64,000 nt of DNA from Pseudomonas sp. (GCF_030690725.1 NZ_JAUYGD010000067.1:62001-126000), one strand, 5' to 3'. Shown: positions 1-9,703, counted from the first letter of the stretch. Made by a program: numbers and translations. Notes: generated by a model from the sequence alone, not told the origin.

Positions 1-282
1 ATCATCGGCTGTTACCTGCCGTACCTGTGGCTCAAGCAGGGCAAGAGCATCTGGTTACTGGTGCCGGCCGCCGCCGCGCTGGCGTTGTTCGCCTGGTTGC
101 TGACCTTGCACCCGACCGCCGCCGGGCGGGTGTATGCCGCTTACGGCGGGGTGTATGTGGCGATGGCAATCATCTGGCTGTGGCTGGTGGACGGCATTCG
201 CCCGACCCATTGGGACCTGCTGGGCGCGGCTGTGGCCATGCTCGGTATGGCGATCATTATGTTTGCGCCGCGTAGCGCCTAA
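1..282 (+). CDS. YnfA-family (UPF0060) small membrane protein, 5' end outside window
   Basis: The open frame enters from the left edge, so the start codon is missing. The visible 93 residues form three hydrophobic segments separated by short loops and end in FAPRSA. The internal stretch with AAYGGVYVA and a WLVDG..P..WD block is characteristic of the UPF0060/YnfA family, which is about 108 residues long, so only some 15 residues are missing. YnfA proteins are inner-membrane proteins related in size to small multidrug resistance transporters, and their substrate is not settled. The gene lies 24 bp before the ArsJ-associated GAPDH gene on the same strand and may be cotranscribed with it. The family call is confident and the function is not. 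Confidence 0.85.
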   Translation: MIGCYLPYLWLKQGKSIWLLVPAAAALALFAWLLTLHPTAAGRVYAAYGGVYVAMAIIWLWLVDGIRPTHWDLLGAAVAMLGMAIIMFAPRSA

Positions 283-306
283 TCACGTTGTAGAGGGAAT
301 TGGTTT

Positions 307-1311
307 ATGGCTATCAAGGTAGGTATCAACGGTTTTGGTCGTATTGGTCGCCTGGCGCTGCGCGCTGCCTGGGGCTGGTCGGAACTGGAGTTTGTGCAGA
401 TCAACGACCCGGCAGGTGACGCCGCGACCCATGCGCATCTGCTGAATTTCGACTCGGTGCACGGCCGCTGGCAGCATGAGGCGAGCAGCGAAGGCGAGTG
501 CATCCTGATCGACGGCAAACGCATCCAGGTCACGGCCAACAAGACCATTGCCGATACCGACTGGAGCGGCTGCGATCTAGTGATCGAAGCCAGCGGCAAG
601 ATGAAAACCGTTGCGGTGCTGCAAGGCTATCTCGACCAAGGCGTGAAACGCGTGGTGGTCTGCGCGCCGGTAAAAGAGTCGGGCGCGCTGAATATAGTCA
701 TGGGCGTCAACCAGCAGTTGTTCGACCCGGCGCAGCACCGCATCGTCACTGCCGCCTCCTGCACCACCAACTGCCTGGCCCCGGTGGTTAAGGTGATCCA
801 CGAACACCTTGGCATCCGCCACGGTTCGATCACCACCATCCATGACCTGACCAACACCCAGAGCATCCTCGATACGCCGCACAAGGATCTGCGCCGGGCC
901 CGCGCTTCGGGTATGAGCCTAATCCCCACCAGCACCGGCTCGGCCACGGCCATCGCGGAAATCTTCCCCGAGCTGCGCGGCAAGCTCAACGGCCACGCGG
1001 TGCGCGTACCACTGGCCAATGCCTCGTTGACTGACTGCGTATTCGAGGTGGAACGCGCCACTTCGGTGGAGGAGGTCAACGCACTGCTTAAAGCTGCCGC
1101 TGACGGTCCGCTCAAGGGCATTCTCGGTTACGAGGAGCGGCCGCTGGTATCCATCGACTACCGCACCGACCCGCGCTCTTCGATTATCGATGCGCTGTCG
1201 ACCATGGTGGTCAACGGCACCCAGGTGAAGCTCTACGCCTGGTACGACAACGAATGGGGCTACGCCAATCGTGCGGTGGAGTTGGCGCGGATGGTGGGCG
1301 CAGCCGATTGA
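307..1311 (+). CDS. ArsJ-associated glyceraldehyde-3-phosphate dehydrogenase
   Basis: The 334-residue protein is a type I GAPDH. It has the N-terminal NAD motif GINGFGRIG (residues 6-14), the catalytic SCTTNC with Cys152, and the catalytic His179 in TIHDLTNTQ. The C-terminal WYDNEWGY signature is intact. In arsenic islands this GAPDH subtype joins arsenate to glyceraldehyde-3-phosphate, giving unstable 1-arseno-3-phosphoglycerate, which ArsJ exports. That role is taken from the family, and the adjacent arsJ gene supports it. The ATG at 307 is preceded by GAGGG within usual spacing. It could also work as a housekeeping GAPDH, but the arsJ linkage argues against that as its main role. Confidence 0.93.
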   Translation: MAIKVGINGFGRIGRLALRAAWGWSELEFVQINDPAGDAATHAHLLNFDSVHGRWQHEASSEGECILIDGKRIQVTANKTIADTDWSGCDLVIEASGKMKTVAVLQGYLDQGVKRVVVCAPVKESGALNIVMGVNQQLFDPAQHRIVTAASCTTNCLAPVVKVIHEHLGIRHGSITTIHDLTNTQSILDTPHKDLRRARASGMSLIPTSTGSATAIAEIFPELRGKLNGHAVRVPLANASLTDCVFEVERATSVEEVNALLKAAADGPLKGILGYEERPLVSIDYRTDPRSSIIDALSTMVVNGTQVKLYAWYDNEWGYANRAVELARMVGAAD

Positions 1312-1337
1312 TCCTTAGGGCGAGCACCGCCAAACCT

Positions 1338-1408
1338 CGTAGGGTGGATGGCGCTTTATCCATCCACCGACAGCAATGGTGGATGAAAAAGGCGTCATCC
1401 ACCCTACG
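1338..1408. repeat. Palindromic intergenic repeat, family A, copy 1
   Basis: The left arm begins CGTAGGGTGGATG and the right arm ends with its exact complement CATCCACCCTACG. The interior carries further complementary GGATGAAAAA/TTTATCCATCC-like pieces. Related copies lie at 3744-3817 and 57265-57349. It sits between the GAPDH gene and arsJ on the same transcript, so its RNA would fold into a long hairpin. It resembles the REP-like elements of pseudomonads. Confidence 0.8.
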
Positions 1409-1479
1409 GGCTACCTCGCTTAAAACTCGCCCCTTTGGGGAGAGGCCAAAGGCACCGCGAATGATCAGGGAATAAACTC

Positions 1480-2700
1480 ATGCACGCCTTATCCCGCCTA
1501 GCCCCCGAAGTGCGCCAATACCTGCTGGTAACCGGCAACTACTGGGCCTTTACCCTTACCGACGGCGCGTTGCGCATGTTGGTGGTGCTGCATTTCCATA
1601 GCCTGGGTTATACGCCGCTGCAGATCGCCGCGTTGTTTCTGTTCTATGAGATTTTCGGTGTGGTGACCAATCTGGTTGGCGGCTATCTGGGCGCGCGGCT
1701 GGGGCTTAATCGCACCATGAATATCGGCCTGGGCCTGCAGGTCGCGGCCTTGCTGATGCTTACCGTACCGGCCCCCTGGCTGACGATTCCCTGGGTGATG
1801 GGCGCACAGGCGCTGTCCGGTATCGCCAAAGACCTGAACAAGATGAGCGCGAAAAGCTCGATCAAGCTGCTGGTGCCGGACAGTCAGCAGGGCACGCTGT
1901 ACCAGTGGGTGGCGATCCTGACAGGCTCGAAGAATGCGCTCAAGGGCGTGGGTTTCTTTATGGGCGGTGCGTTGCTGGCGCTGCTCGGTTTTTCCGGCGC
2001 GGTGCTGGCCATGGCGGCCGTGCTGGCGCTGATCTGGCTGGCCAGCCTATTGCTGCTCAAGAAGGACTTGGGCAAGGCCAAGGCCAAGCCGAAGTTTCGC
2101 GACATCCTGTCCAAGAGCCGGGCGATCAATATTCTGTCGGCCGCACGCTTGTTCTTATTTGGCGCGCGCGATGTGTGGTTTGTCGTCGCGTTGCCGGTCT
2201 ATCTGTCCAGCGTGTTTGGCTGGGATTTCTGGCTGGTCGGCGGCTTTCTCGCTGCCTGGGTAATTGGCTATGGCATGGTGCAGTCCTTCGCCCCGGCCAT
2301 CACCGGCAAGGCCAGCGGCCAGTTGCCGGATGGCCGCGCGGCATTCGCCTGGGCTGCCGTGCTAGCCGGGTTGCCCGCCGCAATTGCCTTGGGTCTGAAC
2401 AGTGACTTGCCGGCGCAGTGGGTCTTGCTCGGCGGGCTGATGGTGTTTGGCGCGCTGTTTGCGGTGAACTCCTCGCTGCACAGCTACCTGATTGTCAGCT
2501 ACGCCAAGGAAGACGGCGTGTCGCTGGATGTCGGCTTCTATTACATGTCCAACGCCCTTGGCCGGCTGATCGGCACGCTGCTGTCGGGCTGGGTCTATCA
2601 GGCCTATGGCCTGGAGGCATGCCTGTGGGTGTCATCGGCCTTTGTCCTGCTGGCGGCATTGATTTCTATTGGACTACCCAGGCATCGGGCGGCGGATTAA
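1480..2700 (+). CDS. arsJ: ArsJ organoarsenical efflux MFS transporter
   Basis: The 406-residue polytopic protein has about twelve hydrophobic segments and MFS organisation. The N-terminal region contains GNYWAFTLTDGALRMLVVLH and is ArsJ-like. The conserved cytoplasmic stretch GIAKDLNKMSAKSSIK is also typical of this family. ArsJ exports 1-arseno-3-phosphoglycerate, which then breaks down outside the cell, and so together with the upstream GAPDH gives arsenate resistance. The gene begins 168 bp after the GAPDH stop, with a palindromic repeat in the gap. No arsR-like regulator is visible inside the window, so the start of the island is probably to the left. Family assignment is strong. Confidence 0.92.
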   Translation: MHALSRLAPEVRQYLLVTGNYWAFTLTDGALRMLVVLHFHSLGYTPLQIAALFLFYEIFGVVTNLVGGYLGARLGLNRTMNIGLGLQVAALLMLTVPAPWLTIPWVMGAQALSGIAKDLNKMSAKSSIKLLVPDSQQGTLYQWVAILTGSKNALKGVGFFMGGALLALLGFSGAVLAMAAVLALIWLASLLLLKKDLGKAKAKPKFRDILSKSRAINILSAARLFLFGARDVWFVVALPVYLSSVFGWDFWLVGGFLAAWVIGYGMVQSFAPAITGKASGQLPDGRAAFAWAAVLAGLPAAIALGLNSDLPAQWVLLGGLMVFGALFAVNSSLHSYLIVSYAKEDGVSLDVGFYYMSNALGRLIGTLLSGWVYQAYGLEACLWVSSAFVLLAALISIGLPRHRAAD

Positions 2701-2847
2701 AAAATTTCCGGGAGCAATTTTTAACGTCGCGTAGCGACGGCCCGTAGGGTGGCCGCCAGGGATGGCAGGCCATAAAAGCGCAAGTTTGTGCAAGAACACT
2801 CAGGCTGATCGGGCGCAGACTCTCAACCATCTACTGGGAGTCTGTTG
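2701..2847. other. Intergenic segment with two hairpins
   Basis: A short hairpin CGTCGC-GTA-GCGACG lies at 2725-2739, right after arsJ. A half copy of a family A repeat (GTAGGGTGG, then a GGCC..GGCC palindrome up to about 2771) follows. The first hairpin may end arsJ transcription but has no T-tract. The ribosome site GGGAG for the next gene is at 2836-2840. Confidence 0.45.
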
Positions 2848-3747
2848 ATGAACCTGTCGCTCTATCTGTTGACCGTACTGATCTGGGGCACCACCTGGAT
2901 CGCCCTCAAGCTGCAACTGGGCGAGGTGGCTATTGCTGCGTCCATCGCCTATCGCTTTGCCCTGGCGGCTGCCGTGCTGTTTGCCGTCCTGCTGCTAAGC
3001 GGCCGCCTGCAGAAGCTCGATAAGCGCGGCCAGCTGATCTGCCTGGCGCAGGGGCTGTGCCTGTTCTGCATTAACTTTATGTGCTTCTACACTGCCAGCC
3101 AGTGGATACCCAGCGGCCTGGTGGCGGTGATCTTTTCCACAGCAACGCTGTGGAATGCGATCAATGCGCGGCTGTTCTTCAAGCAGAAGATCGCCGCCAA
3201 TGTTCTGGCCGGTGGTGCGCTGGGGCTTGGTGGTCTGGCCTTGTTGTTCTGGCCTGAGCTGGCCGGGCAGGAGGCCAGTCATGAAACCCTGCTGGGCATC
3301 GGTCTGGCATTGATTGGCACCCTGTGTTTCTCCGCCGGCAATATGCTTTCCAGTCTGCAGCAGAAGGCTGGGCTCAAGCCGCTGACTACCAATGCCTGGG
3401 GCATGCTCTATGGCGCCCTGATGCTGGTGGCGATCTGCCTGGTCAGCGGCACGCCGTTCGGCTTCGAGTGGAATACGCGCTATATCGGCACCTTGCTGTA
3501 CCTGGCGATTCCCGGCTCGGTGATCGGCTTTACCGCCTACCTGACTCTGGTCGGACGCATGGGCCCGGAGCGCGCCGCCTACTGCACCGTGTTGTTCCCG
3601 GTGGTAGCGCTGAATATCTCGGTGTTTGCCGAGGGCTATCAATGGACGGCGCCGGCGCTGTTCGGCCTGCTGCTAGTGATGCTCGGTAACGTGCTGGTGT
3701 TTCGTAAGCCCAAAGCCATACCGATGGCAGTGGCGCGTGAAGCGTAG
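2848..3747 (+). CDS. EamA/DMT-family inner-membrane transporter
   Basis: The 299-residue protein has about ten transmembrane segments arranged as two EamA repeats. It opens with the typical LTVLIWGTTWIALKL motif. Members of this superfamily export metabolites such as amino acids, but the substrate cannot be read from the sequence. I chose ATG 2848, with GGGAG 7 bp upstream, over the overlapping TTG at 2845. The stop codon TAG (3745-3747) lies inside the first bases of a family A palindromic repeat. The repeat arm therefore supplies the stop and would form a terminator-like hairpin in the mRNA. Confidence 0.88.
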   Translation: MNLSLYLLTVLIWGTTWIALKLQLGEVAIAASIAYRFALAAAVLFAVLLLSGRLQKLDKRGQLICLAQGLCLFCINFMCFYTASQWIPSGLVAVIFSTATLWNAINARLFFKQKIAANVLAGGALGLGGLALLFWPELAGQEASHETLLGIGLALIGTLCFSAGNMLSSLQQKAGLKPLTTNAWGMLYGALMLVAICLVSGTPFGFEWNTRYIGTLLYLAIPGSVIGFTAYLTLVGRMGPERAAYCTVLFPVVALNISVFAEGYQWTAPALFGLLLVMLGNVLVFRKPKAIPMAVAREA

Positions 3748-3817
3748 GGTGGATGACGCTTTTTTCATCCACCATGGGATCGCAAGCGGTGGATGGGTGA
3801 AGCGTCATCCACCCTAC
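3744..3817. repeat. Palindromic intergenic repeat, family A, copy 2
   Basis: The arms GTAGGGTGGATGACGCT (3744-3760) and AGCGTCATCCACCCTAC (3801-3817) are perfect inverted complements. The spacer holds shorter internal complementary pieces. It overlaps the stop codon of the EamA gene and ends just before the convergent AAA ATPase gene, so it may act as a two-way transcription stop. Confidence 0.88.
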
Positions 3818-3839
3818 AAACTGCCCTGACCGCCAAGGG

Positions 3840-5000
3840 TTAACTCGGCCACTTCCAGGCCGGTTCATCGAGCATGCCCTGACCCTGGATCACGGTTTGC
3901 CCCAGCTGTTTTTCCAGGACGATGGCGTTGCATTCGGCGTGTTGCTCCAGGGTGGCGATCAGGCGGCTGGCGTGGGATACCACCCAGACCTGGGTGTGCT
4001 GCGAGGCGGCGATAATCAGCCGGCCGAGTGCGGGCAGCAGATCGGGGTGCAGGCTGGTTTCCGGCTCGTTCAGCACCATTAGCGACGGCGGTCTGGGCGT
4101 TAACAAGGCGGCCACCAGCAGCAGATAACGCAGGGTGCCGTCCGACAGTTCGCTGGCTGATAAGGGGCGCAAAAGCCCCTCCTGTTGCAGTTCGACGGCG
4201 AAGCGCCCACCGGCCTGTATATCGATGCGCAGACGTGCGCCGGGGAAGGCGTCGCTGATCGCCGCATCCAGCGCGGCGGGATCGCCGATTTCACGAATGG
4301 TCTGCAAGGCCGCCGCCAGGTCGCGGCCGTCGTGGTGCAGCACCGGGGTGCGGGTGCCCAGTTGCGGTAGGCGCGCGGGCGCTTCGGCATCGCTGCGAAA
4401 GTGATCATAGAAGCGCCAGCGGCGGATATGTTCGCGCAGCTGGAACACTTCCGGGCAGGAGGGATCATTGCCGATCTGATCGAACAGACTGTCGAAACTC
4501 GGCAGATGCTGGGCCATCACCTGCCAGTTGCGCTCTTCACGCATGCGCACCATCGGCCCGGCGCGGTCCACCAGCAGTGACGCGGGGCGATAGCTTGCCC
4601 CGGCCCAGATGCATTCACGCTTGATCTCTGGGTCCAAGGCGAAGGCGGACAGGCTGGGTTCCGGCAGCCCAAGGGAAATGGCATAGCTGAAGTCATCCCC
4701 GGCAAAACCCAGGCGCAGACGCCGGGCTTCCTTGCGCGGGCCGCCTTGTACCGGCACCTCGCCGCTGAGCATGCGCCGGCTGATGGTTTCCGGCCCGGCC
4801 CAGAAGGTGGAGTCCAGCCCACCTTCGCGAGCCAGGGCATTGACCACGCCGCCCTGGGCGGTTTCCGCCAGCAGGCGCAGGGCGCGATAGAGGTTGGACT
4901 TGCCGCTGCCGTTGGCCCCGGTAACCAGATTGAGCCGCCCCAGCGGCAGTACCAGGGTGTTGATCGAGCGGTAGTTGGCGACGGCGAGGGTGTGCAGCAT
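3840..5000 (-). CDS. AAA-family ATPase (SMC/RecF-like, COG4637 type)
   Basis: The 386-residue soluble protein has an N-terminal Walker A GANGSGKS (residues 28-35). Near the C-terminus are an ABC-type signature region (ASELSDGTLRYLLL), a Walker B/D-loop block LNEPETSLHPDLLPAL and a VSHASRL switch histidine. This is the single-chain SMC/RecF-like ATPase plan with a short central region rather than a long coiled coil. Relatives include stand-alone ATPases of unknown role and the ATPase half of OLD-type defence proteins, but no TOPRIM nuclease domain follows here. It is cotranscribed at most with polB upstream (48 bp gap), which hints at a DNA-related role. The function is unproven. Confidence 0.8.
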   Translation of the reverse strand: MLHTLAVANYRSINTLVLPLGRLNLVTGANGSGKSNLYRALRLLAETAQGGVVNALAREGGLDSTFWAGPETISRRMLSGEVPVQGGPRKEARRLRLGFAGDDFSYAISLGLPEPSLSAFALDPEIKRECIWAGASYRPASLLVDRAGPMVRMREERNWQVMAQHLPSFDSLFDQIGNDPSCPEVFQLREHIRRWRFYDHFRSDAEAPARLPQLGTRTPVLHHDGRDLAAALQTIREIGDPAALDAAISDAFPGARLRIDIQAGGRFAVELQQEGLLRPLSASELSDGTLRYLLLVAALLTPRPPSLMVLNEPETSLHPDLLPALGRLIIAASQHTQVWVVSHASRLIATLEQHAECNAIVLEKQLGQTVIQGQGMLDEPAWKWPS

Positions 5001-5048
5001 GGGTGTCGTCCTGACAATTAATGAAGGGTTTTTAGCGGCGCGGCTTGC

Positions 5049-7418
5049 CTAGAACAAGCCTAGTTGGCCGCCGATCAGCGTGGCGAAGTCATCCTCGACA
5101 AACGGCAGGATGGCATCGGCCACCGGCTGTAGTTGCCGGGTCAGGTAGTGGTCGTAGTCGATGGCGGCGCTGCGCGCTTCCAGCGGTTGTGGGCCGGCGG
5201 TGGTGATCACATAGCTGATCCAGCCGCCACTCTGGTATTGCAGCGGGCGGCCGTGCAGGGCGTTGTATTCGTCGGCCAGGCGCGCGGCGCGCACATGCGG
5301 CGGCACGTTGCGCTCGTAGTCGGTGAGCTTGCGACGCAGGCGTTTGCGGTAGATCAGCAGTTCATCCAGCTCGCCATTCAGGGTGCGCTCGACATAATCA
5401 CGCACATAGCTCTGGTGCGGCTGGTGCAGGAAGATCCGCTCGTACAGCTCACGCTGAAACTGCTGGGCCAGCGGTGACCAGTCGCTGCGTACGGTTTCCA
5501 GGCCCTTGTAGACCATCTCATGGCTGCCGTCGGCGTGCGCCACCATCCCGGCATAGCGCTTCTTGCTGCCTTCTTCTGCGCCGCGAATGGTCGGCATTAG
5601 AAAGCGCTTGTAATGGGTTTCGAACTGCAGTTCCAGGGCGCTTTCCAGGCCGTACTCATTGTGCAGATGCTCGCGCCACCAGGCGTTGACCTTGGCCACC
5701 AGGGCGCGGCCGATCTGCGCGGCATCCTCCTGGGCGTGCGGGCGCTTGAGCCAGACAAAGGTGGAGTCGGTATCGCCGTAGATCACCGCATAGCCCTCGG
5801 CCTCGATCAACGCGCGGGTGCGGGCCATGATCTCGTGGCCGCGCAGGGTGATGGAGGAGGCCAGGCGCGTGTCGAAAAAACGGCAACCGCTGGAGCCGAG
5901 CACGCCGTAGAAGGCGTTCATGATGATCTTCAGCGCCTGCGACAGCGGCGCGTTGTGCTCACGTTTGGCCGCCTCGCGACCCTGCCACACGCGCTCGACG
6001 ATGGACGGCAGACAATGCTGGCTGCGGGAGAAGCGCGCGCCGCGAAAGCCCGGCACCGAGTGCTCATCGTCCGGCTGGCGCAGGCCTTCGATCAGCCCCA
6101 CCGGGTCGATCAGAAAGCTGCGGATAATCGACGGATACAGGCTCTTGTAATCGAGTACCAGCACCGACTCATACAGCCCCGGCTGCGACTCCATCACAAA
6201 ACCGCCGGGGCTGGCTTGCGGCGGGTTGTCACCCAGGTTCGGCGCGACAAAACCGCGGCGGTGCATCAACGGCATATACAGGTGCTCGAAGGCCGCCACC
6301 GAGCCACCGTTGCGGTCGGCGGGCAGGCCGGTGACCGTGGCGCGCTCCAGTAGAAAATCGAGGATTGCGGTTTTGCCGAAGATCCGCGTAACCAGCTCGC
6401 AGTCGCGCAGGTTGTAGCGCGCCAGGGCTGGCTTGTCCTCGCGGAACATGCGGTCGATTTCGTCCATGCGCTGGTAGGGCGTGGAAATATCCTTGCCCTC
6501 GCCGAGCAGGGTCTGCGCGACGTTTTCCAGGCTGAATGAGGGAAAGCTCCAGGTCGCCGAACGCAGCGTCTCTATGCCGTCGATAATCAGCCGTCCGGCG
6601 GCATCGGCGAAATAGTGGCCGTTGCGGCTGCCATGCTCGCGCCACTGCATCTCGCTGCCATCTCGGCCCAAACGCAGCGGAATAGCCAGGCTACGCGCAT
6701 GTTCGTGCAGCACGCGCAGGTCGAACTGCACCAGGTTCCAGCCGATGATCGCGTCCGGGTCGTGTAGCGCCATCCACTGATTCAGGCGTTCGAGCAGCTG
6801 GCCACGGCTGGCGCAGTACTCCAGCTGAAAATCCACATCCGGCGGCTGTTCCGGCGTGCGACCGAGCATATACACGTTGCGCTGGCCGCAGCCCTCGATG
6901 GCGATGGAGTACAGCTCGCCGAAGGCATTGGTTTCGATATCCAGCGAGGCCAGCTTGAGGCTTGGCCGGTAATCTGTGCAGGGCTTGATCTGCGCATCCA
7001 GCAGCAGGCCATTGCCACTCGGCTCGGGCGTGCCGGCAAACAGCACCGGCGCGGTGATAAAGCGCTCCATCAGGTAGCGCTCCGGCGGGCGCACATCGGC
7101 CTCGTACACTTCAACGCCAGCACGGCGCAGCAGCTTGTCGAGGTCCATCAGCTGGCGGTGCTGCTGGCAATACAGGCCCAGCACCGGGCGCTGGTGAAAG
7201 TCCTTAAGGCCCAGCGGGCGCAACTCGACGCCGCGCTCTTTGCTTAGCAAGACCTCGGCTTGCTCGCGTTGCGCCGCCGGAATAAACGCCACCGAGGGCT
7301 GATAGGGCAGGCGGATATGCCGTGGGCCGTTATCGGTGGCCAGCCAGAACTCCACCTGCGTCCCTGCCGGCGTATCACGCCAGTGCCGGGTCAGCAGAAA
7401 GCCCTGTTGTAAGTCCAC
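5049..7418 (-). CDS. polB: DNA polymerase II (family B), SOS-inducible
   Basis: The 789-residue protein matches the length of E. coli Pol II (783). It carries a 3'-5' exonuclease motif ([12 protein letters not shown]), the polymerase motif A region [13 protein letters not shown], and the motif C catalytic YGDTDS. The last residues QLGLF form a beta-clamp-binding motif at the extreme C-terminus, as in known Pol II. Pol II does translesion synthesis and replication restart after DNA damage. The open frame extends to 7592, but I chose the GTG at 7418 because family homology starts there (VDLQQGF) and a GAGAG site precedes it. A LexA box lies 52 bp upstream. Confidence 0.95.
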   Translation of the reverse strand: MDLQQGFLLTRHWRDTPAGTQVEFWLATDNGPRHIRLPYQPSVAFIPAAQREQAEVLLSKERGVELRPLGLKDFHQRPVLGLYCQQHRQLMDLDKLLRRAGVEVYEADVRPPERYLMERFITAPVLFAGTPEPSGNGLLLDAQIKPCTDYRPSLKLASLDIETNAFGELYSIAIEGCGQRNVYMLGRTPEQPPDVDFQLEYCASRGQLLERLNQWMALHDPDAIIGWNLVQFDLRVLHEHARSLAIPLRLGRDGSEMQWREHGSRNGHYFADAAGRLIIDGIETLRSATWSFPSFSLENVAQTLLGEGKDISTPYQRMDEIDRMFREDKPALARYNLRDCELVTRIFGKTAILDFLLERATVTGLPADRNGGSVAAFEHLYMPLMHRRGFVAPNLGDNPPQASPGGFVMESQPGLYESVLVLDYKSLYPSIIRSFLIDPVGLIEGLRQPDDEHSVPGFRGARFSRSQHCLPSIVERVWQGREAAKREHNAPLSQALKIIMNAFYGVLGSSGCRFFDTRLASSITLRGHEIMARTRALIEAEGYAVIYGDTDSTFVWLKRPHAQEDAAQIGRALVAKVNAWWREHLHNEYGLESALELQFETHYKRFLMPTIRGAEEGSKKRYAGMVAHADGSHEMVYKGLETVRSDWSPLAQQFQRELYERIFLHQPHQSYVRDYVERTLNGELDELLIYRKRLRRKLTDYERNVPPHVRAARLADEYNALHGRPLQYQSGGWISYVITTAGPQPLEARSAAIDYDHYLTRQLQPVADAILPFVEDDFATLIGGQLGLF

Positions 7419-7469
7419 CGCGCTGCTCTCTAGTGATTTTTGATCGGCCAATTCTACGCGGGCTTTTGT

Positions 7470-7485
7470 CTGTATGCCTATACAG
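7470..7485 (-). promoter_or_regulatory. LexA (SOS) box upstream of polB
   Basis: CTGTATGCCTATACAG fits the gammaproteobacterial LexA consensus CTG-N10-CAG and is nearly a perfect dyad. It lies 52 bp upstream of the polB GTG and overlaps the likely -10 region of that gene (TTGGCA about 15 bp away on the minus strand). polB of E. coli is a classical LexA-regulated gene. The site could also influence rlhA on the other strand. Confidence 0.85.
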
Positions 7486-7510
7486 TGTTTTGGCGACTGC
7501 CAAGCGGGCA

Positions 7511-7538
7511 CAGACAAATCCGCCTTTAGGAGTAAAAT
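7511..7538 (+). promoter_or_regulatory. Candidate sigma70 promoter for rlhA
   Basis: CAGACA (7511-7516) and TAAAAT (7533-7538) are separated by 16 bp. The -10 is good and the -35 is weak. Transcription would begin near 7545, giving a leader of about 27 nt before the rlhA ATG. If transcription starts further upstream, the AGGAG-ATG at 7528-7539 would instead serve a 22-codon upstream frame. Confidence 0.35.
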
Positions 7539-7571
7539 GCCCGCCCTGATTGACTGCCTGATACCCAAACC

Positions 7572-9569
7572 ATGTCCCTGCCCAAGCACCACCTCGAACT
7601 ACTGAGCCCGGCGCGCGATACCGCGATTGCCAAGGAAGCCATCCTGCACGGCGCCGATGCGGTGTATATCGGCGGGCCAGGCTTTGGGGCGCGGCATAAC
7701 GCCAGCAACAGCGTGGCGGAGATTGCCGAGCTGGTGCAGTTTGCCCACCTGTTCTATGCGCGGGTGTTTGTCACCCTCAACACCATCCTGCATGAGGATG
7801 AGCTGGAACCGGCGCGGCAGATGATCTGGCAGCTGTACGAAGCCGGCGTCGATGCGCTGATCGTGCAGGACATGGGCGTGATGGAGATGGATATTCCGCC
7901 CATCGAGATCCACGCCAGTACCCAGTGCGACATCCGCACCCTGGAAAAAGCCCGCTTCCTCGATGGCGCCGGCTTCTCCCAACTGGTGCTGGCCCGCGAG
8001 CTGAACCTGGAAGAGATCGGCAATATCTGCCGCAACGTCGATTCGGCGGTCGAGTTCTTTATCCACGGTGCGCTGTGCGTGGCGTTTTCCGGTCAGTGCA
8101 ATATCTCCCACGCGCAGACCGGGCGCAGTGCCAACCGTGGTGACTGCTCCCAAGCCTGCCGCCTGCCGTACACCTTGAAAGACGATCAGGGCCGCGTGGT
8201 GGCATTTGATAAGCACCTGCTGTCGATGAAGGACAACAACCAGACCGACAACCTGATCTATCTGGTGGATGCCGGCGTGCGCTCGTTCAAGATCGAGGGG
8301 CGCTACAAGGACATGAGTTACGTGAAGAACATCACCGCGCACTACCGCCGCGAGCTGGATGCGATTCTCGAGCAACGTCCGCACCTGGAGCGCGCCTCCA
8401 GTGGGCGCACTGAGCACTTCTTCACCCCCGATACCGACAAGACCTTCCATCGCGGCAGCACCGATTATTTCGTCACCGACCGCAAGGTGGACATCGGCGC
8501 GTTCGACTCGCCAACCTTTACCGGGCTGACCGTGGGCGTGGTGGAAAAGGTCAACAAGCGCGACCTGATCGCCGTCACCGATACGCCGCTGTCCAACGGC
8601 GATGGCCTTAACGTGCTGATCAAGCGTGAGGTGGTGGGTTTCCGTGCCAATATCGCCGAGCTAAAAGGTGAGTTCGAGGAAGAGGGCGAGAAGCGCTACC
8701 GCTACCGTGTCGAGCCCAATGAGATGCCCGAGGCCATGCACCGCGTGCGTCCGCTGCAGCCGCTGCATCGCAACCTCGACCATAACTGGCAGCAGGCCCT
8801 GCAGAAAACCTCATCCGAGCGACGCATTGCGGTCAGCTGGCAGCTCAGCTTGCGCGGCGAGCAGCTGAATGTAAGCGTCACCAGCGACGACGGCATCAGC
8901 GCCAGCGTCAGCCTGGCCGGCCCGTTCGCCGCCGCCAAGGACGCCGAACAGGCCCGCGAGCAACTGGCCGATGGCTTGAGCAAACTGGGCACCACTATCT
9001 ATTACAGCGCTGGCGTGCAGATCGACTGCGAGAGCGTGCCGTTTATCCCGGGCTCGCAACTCAAGGCCCTGCGCCGCGAAGCCATCGAAGCCCTGACCCA
9101 GGCCCGTATCGCCGCTCACCCGCGTGGCGGGCGCAAACCCGTCAGCGTGCCGGCACCGGTCTACCCTGAGTCGCACCTGACCTTCCTCTCCAACGTCTAC
9201 AACGACAAGGCCCGCACCTTCTACAAGCGTTACGGCGTGCAACTGATCGACGCCGCCTACGAGGCCCACGAAGAGTCGGGCGAAGTGCCGGTGATGATCA
9301 CCAAGCACTGCCTGCGTTTCTCCTTCAACCTGTGCCCGAAACAGGCCAAGGGCGTCACCGGCGTGCGCACCAAAGTCTCGGACATGCAGCTGATCCATCA
9401 GGATGAAGTGCTGACCCTGAAGTTCGACTGCAAGCCGTGCGAGATGCACATCATCGGCAAGATGAAGGGCCATATCCTGCATCAGCCGCAACCCGGCAGC
9501 GCCCAGAGCAAGGGCGGCGCGGTGGGCTATATCACCCCGGATGATTTGCTAAAGACCATCAAGCGCTAG
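7572..9569 (+). CDS. rlhA: 23S rRNA C2501 hydroxylation protein RlhA (peptidase U32 family)
   Basis: The 665-residue protein has the peptidase U32 fold and the length of E. coli RlhA/YdcP (about 650), clearly longer than the tRNA enzyme TrhP/YegQ (about 450). The N-terminus [10 protein letters not shown] and [18 protein letters not shown] are family hallmarks. Cys169, Cys176, Cys192 and Cys196 (GALC...GQC...GDCSQAC) are the cysteines expected to hold an iron-sulfur cluster. RlhA is needed for 5-hydroxycytidine 2501 in 23S rRNA, at the peptidyl transferase centre. It is divergent from polB. The ATG at 7572 fits the family N-terminus. Confidence 0.9.
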   Translation: MSLPKHHLELLSPARDTAIAKEAILHGADAVYIGGPGFGARHNASNSVAEIAELVQFAHLFYARVFVTLNTILHEDELEPARQMIWQLYEAGVDALIVQDMGVMEMDIPPIEIHASTQCDIRTLEKARFLDGAGFSQLVLARELNLEEIGNICRNVDSAVEFFIHGALCVAFSGQCNISHAQTGRSANRGDCSQACRLPYTLKDDQGRVVAFDKHLLSMKDNNQTDNLIYLVDAGVRSFKIEGRYKDMSYVKNITAHYRRELDAILEQRPHLERASSGRTEHFFTPDTDKTFHRGSTDYFVTDRKVDIGAFDSPTFTGLTVGVVEKVNKRDLIAVTDTPLSNGDGLNVLIKREVVGFRANIAELKGEFEEEGEKRYRYRVEPNEMPEAMHRVRPLQPLHRNLDHNWQQALQKTSSERRIAVSWQLSLRGEQLNVSVTSDDGISASVSLAGPFAAAKDAEQAREQLADGLSKLGTTIYYSAGVQIDCESVPFIPGSQLKALRREAIEALTQARIAAHPRGGRKPVSVPAPVYPESHLTFLSNVYNDKARTFYKRYGVQLIDAAYEAHEESGEVPVMITKHCLRFSFNLCPKQAKGVTGVRTKVSDMQLIHQDEVLTLKFDCKPCEMHIIGKMKGHILHQPQPGSAQSKGGAVGYITPDDLLKTIKR

Positions 9570-9585
9570 GGTGAAGCGGCACTCT

Positions 9586-9703
9586 TAGGATGGGGCGGGC
9601 CGCGCAGGTTGAGCGCGGCGATACCCATCAGGTTTTCCACCAGGGAGACTGGCTGTGTTGACTCACGATTCTTGATGGGTATCGCGTTGCTCAACCCATC
9701 CTA
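9586..9703. repeat. Palindromic intergenic repeat, family B, copy 1
   Basis: TAGGATGGG (9586-9594) and CCCATCCTA (9695-9703) are the outer inverted arms. A second inverted pair, GCGATACCCATCA and TGATGGGTATCGC, lies inside. A shorter relative is at 33207-33275. The element lies between convergent rlhA and the desaturase gene, and the last codons of the desaturase are inside it. Confidence 0.85.

Noticed and set aside
7419..7592. 58-residue N-terminal extension of DNA polymerase II
   Set aside because: It would run through the LexA box and into the rlhA start. Family homology begins at the GTG at 7418.
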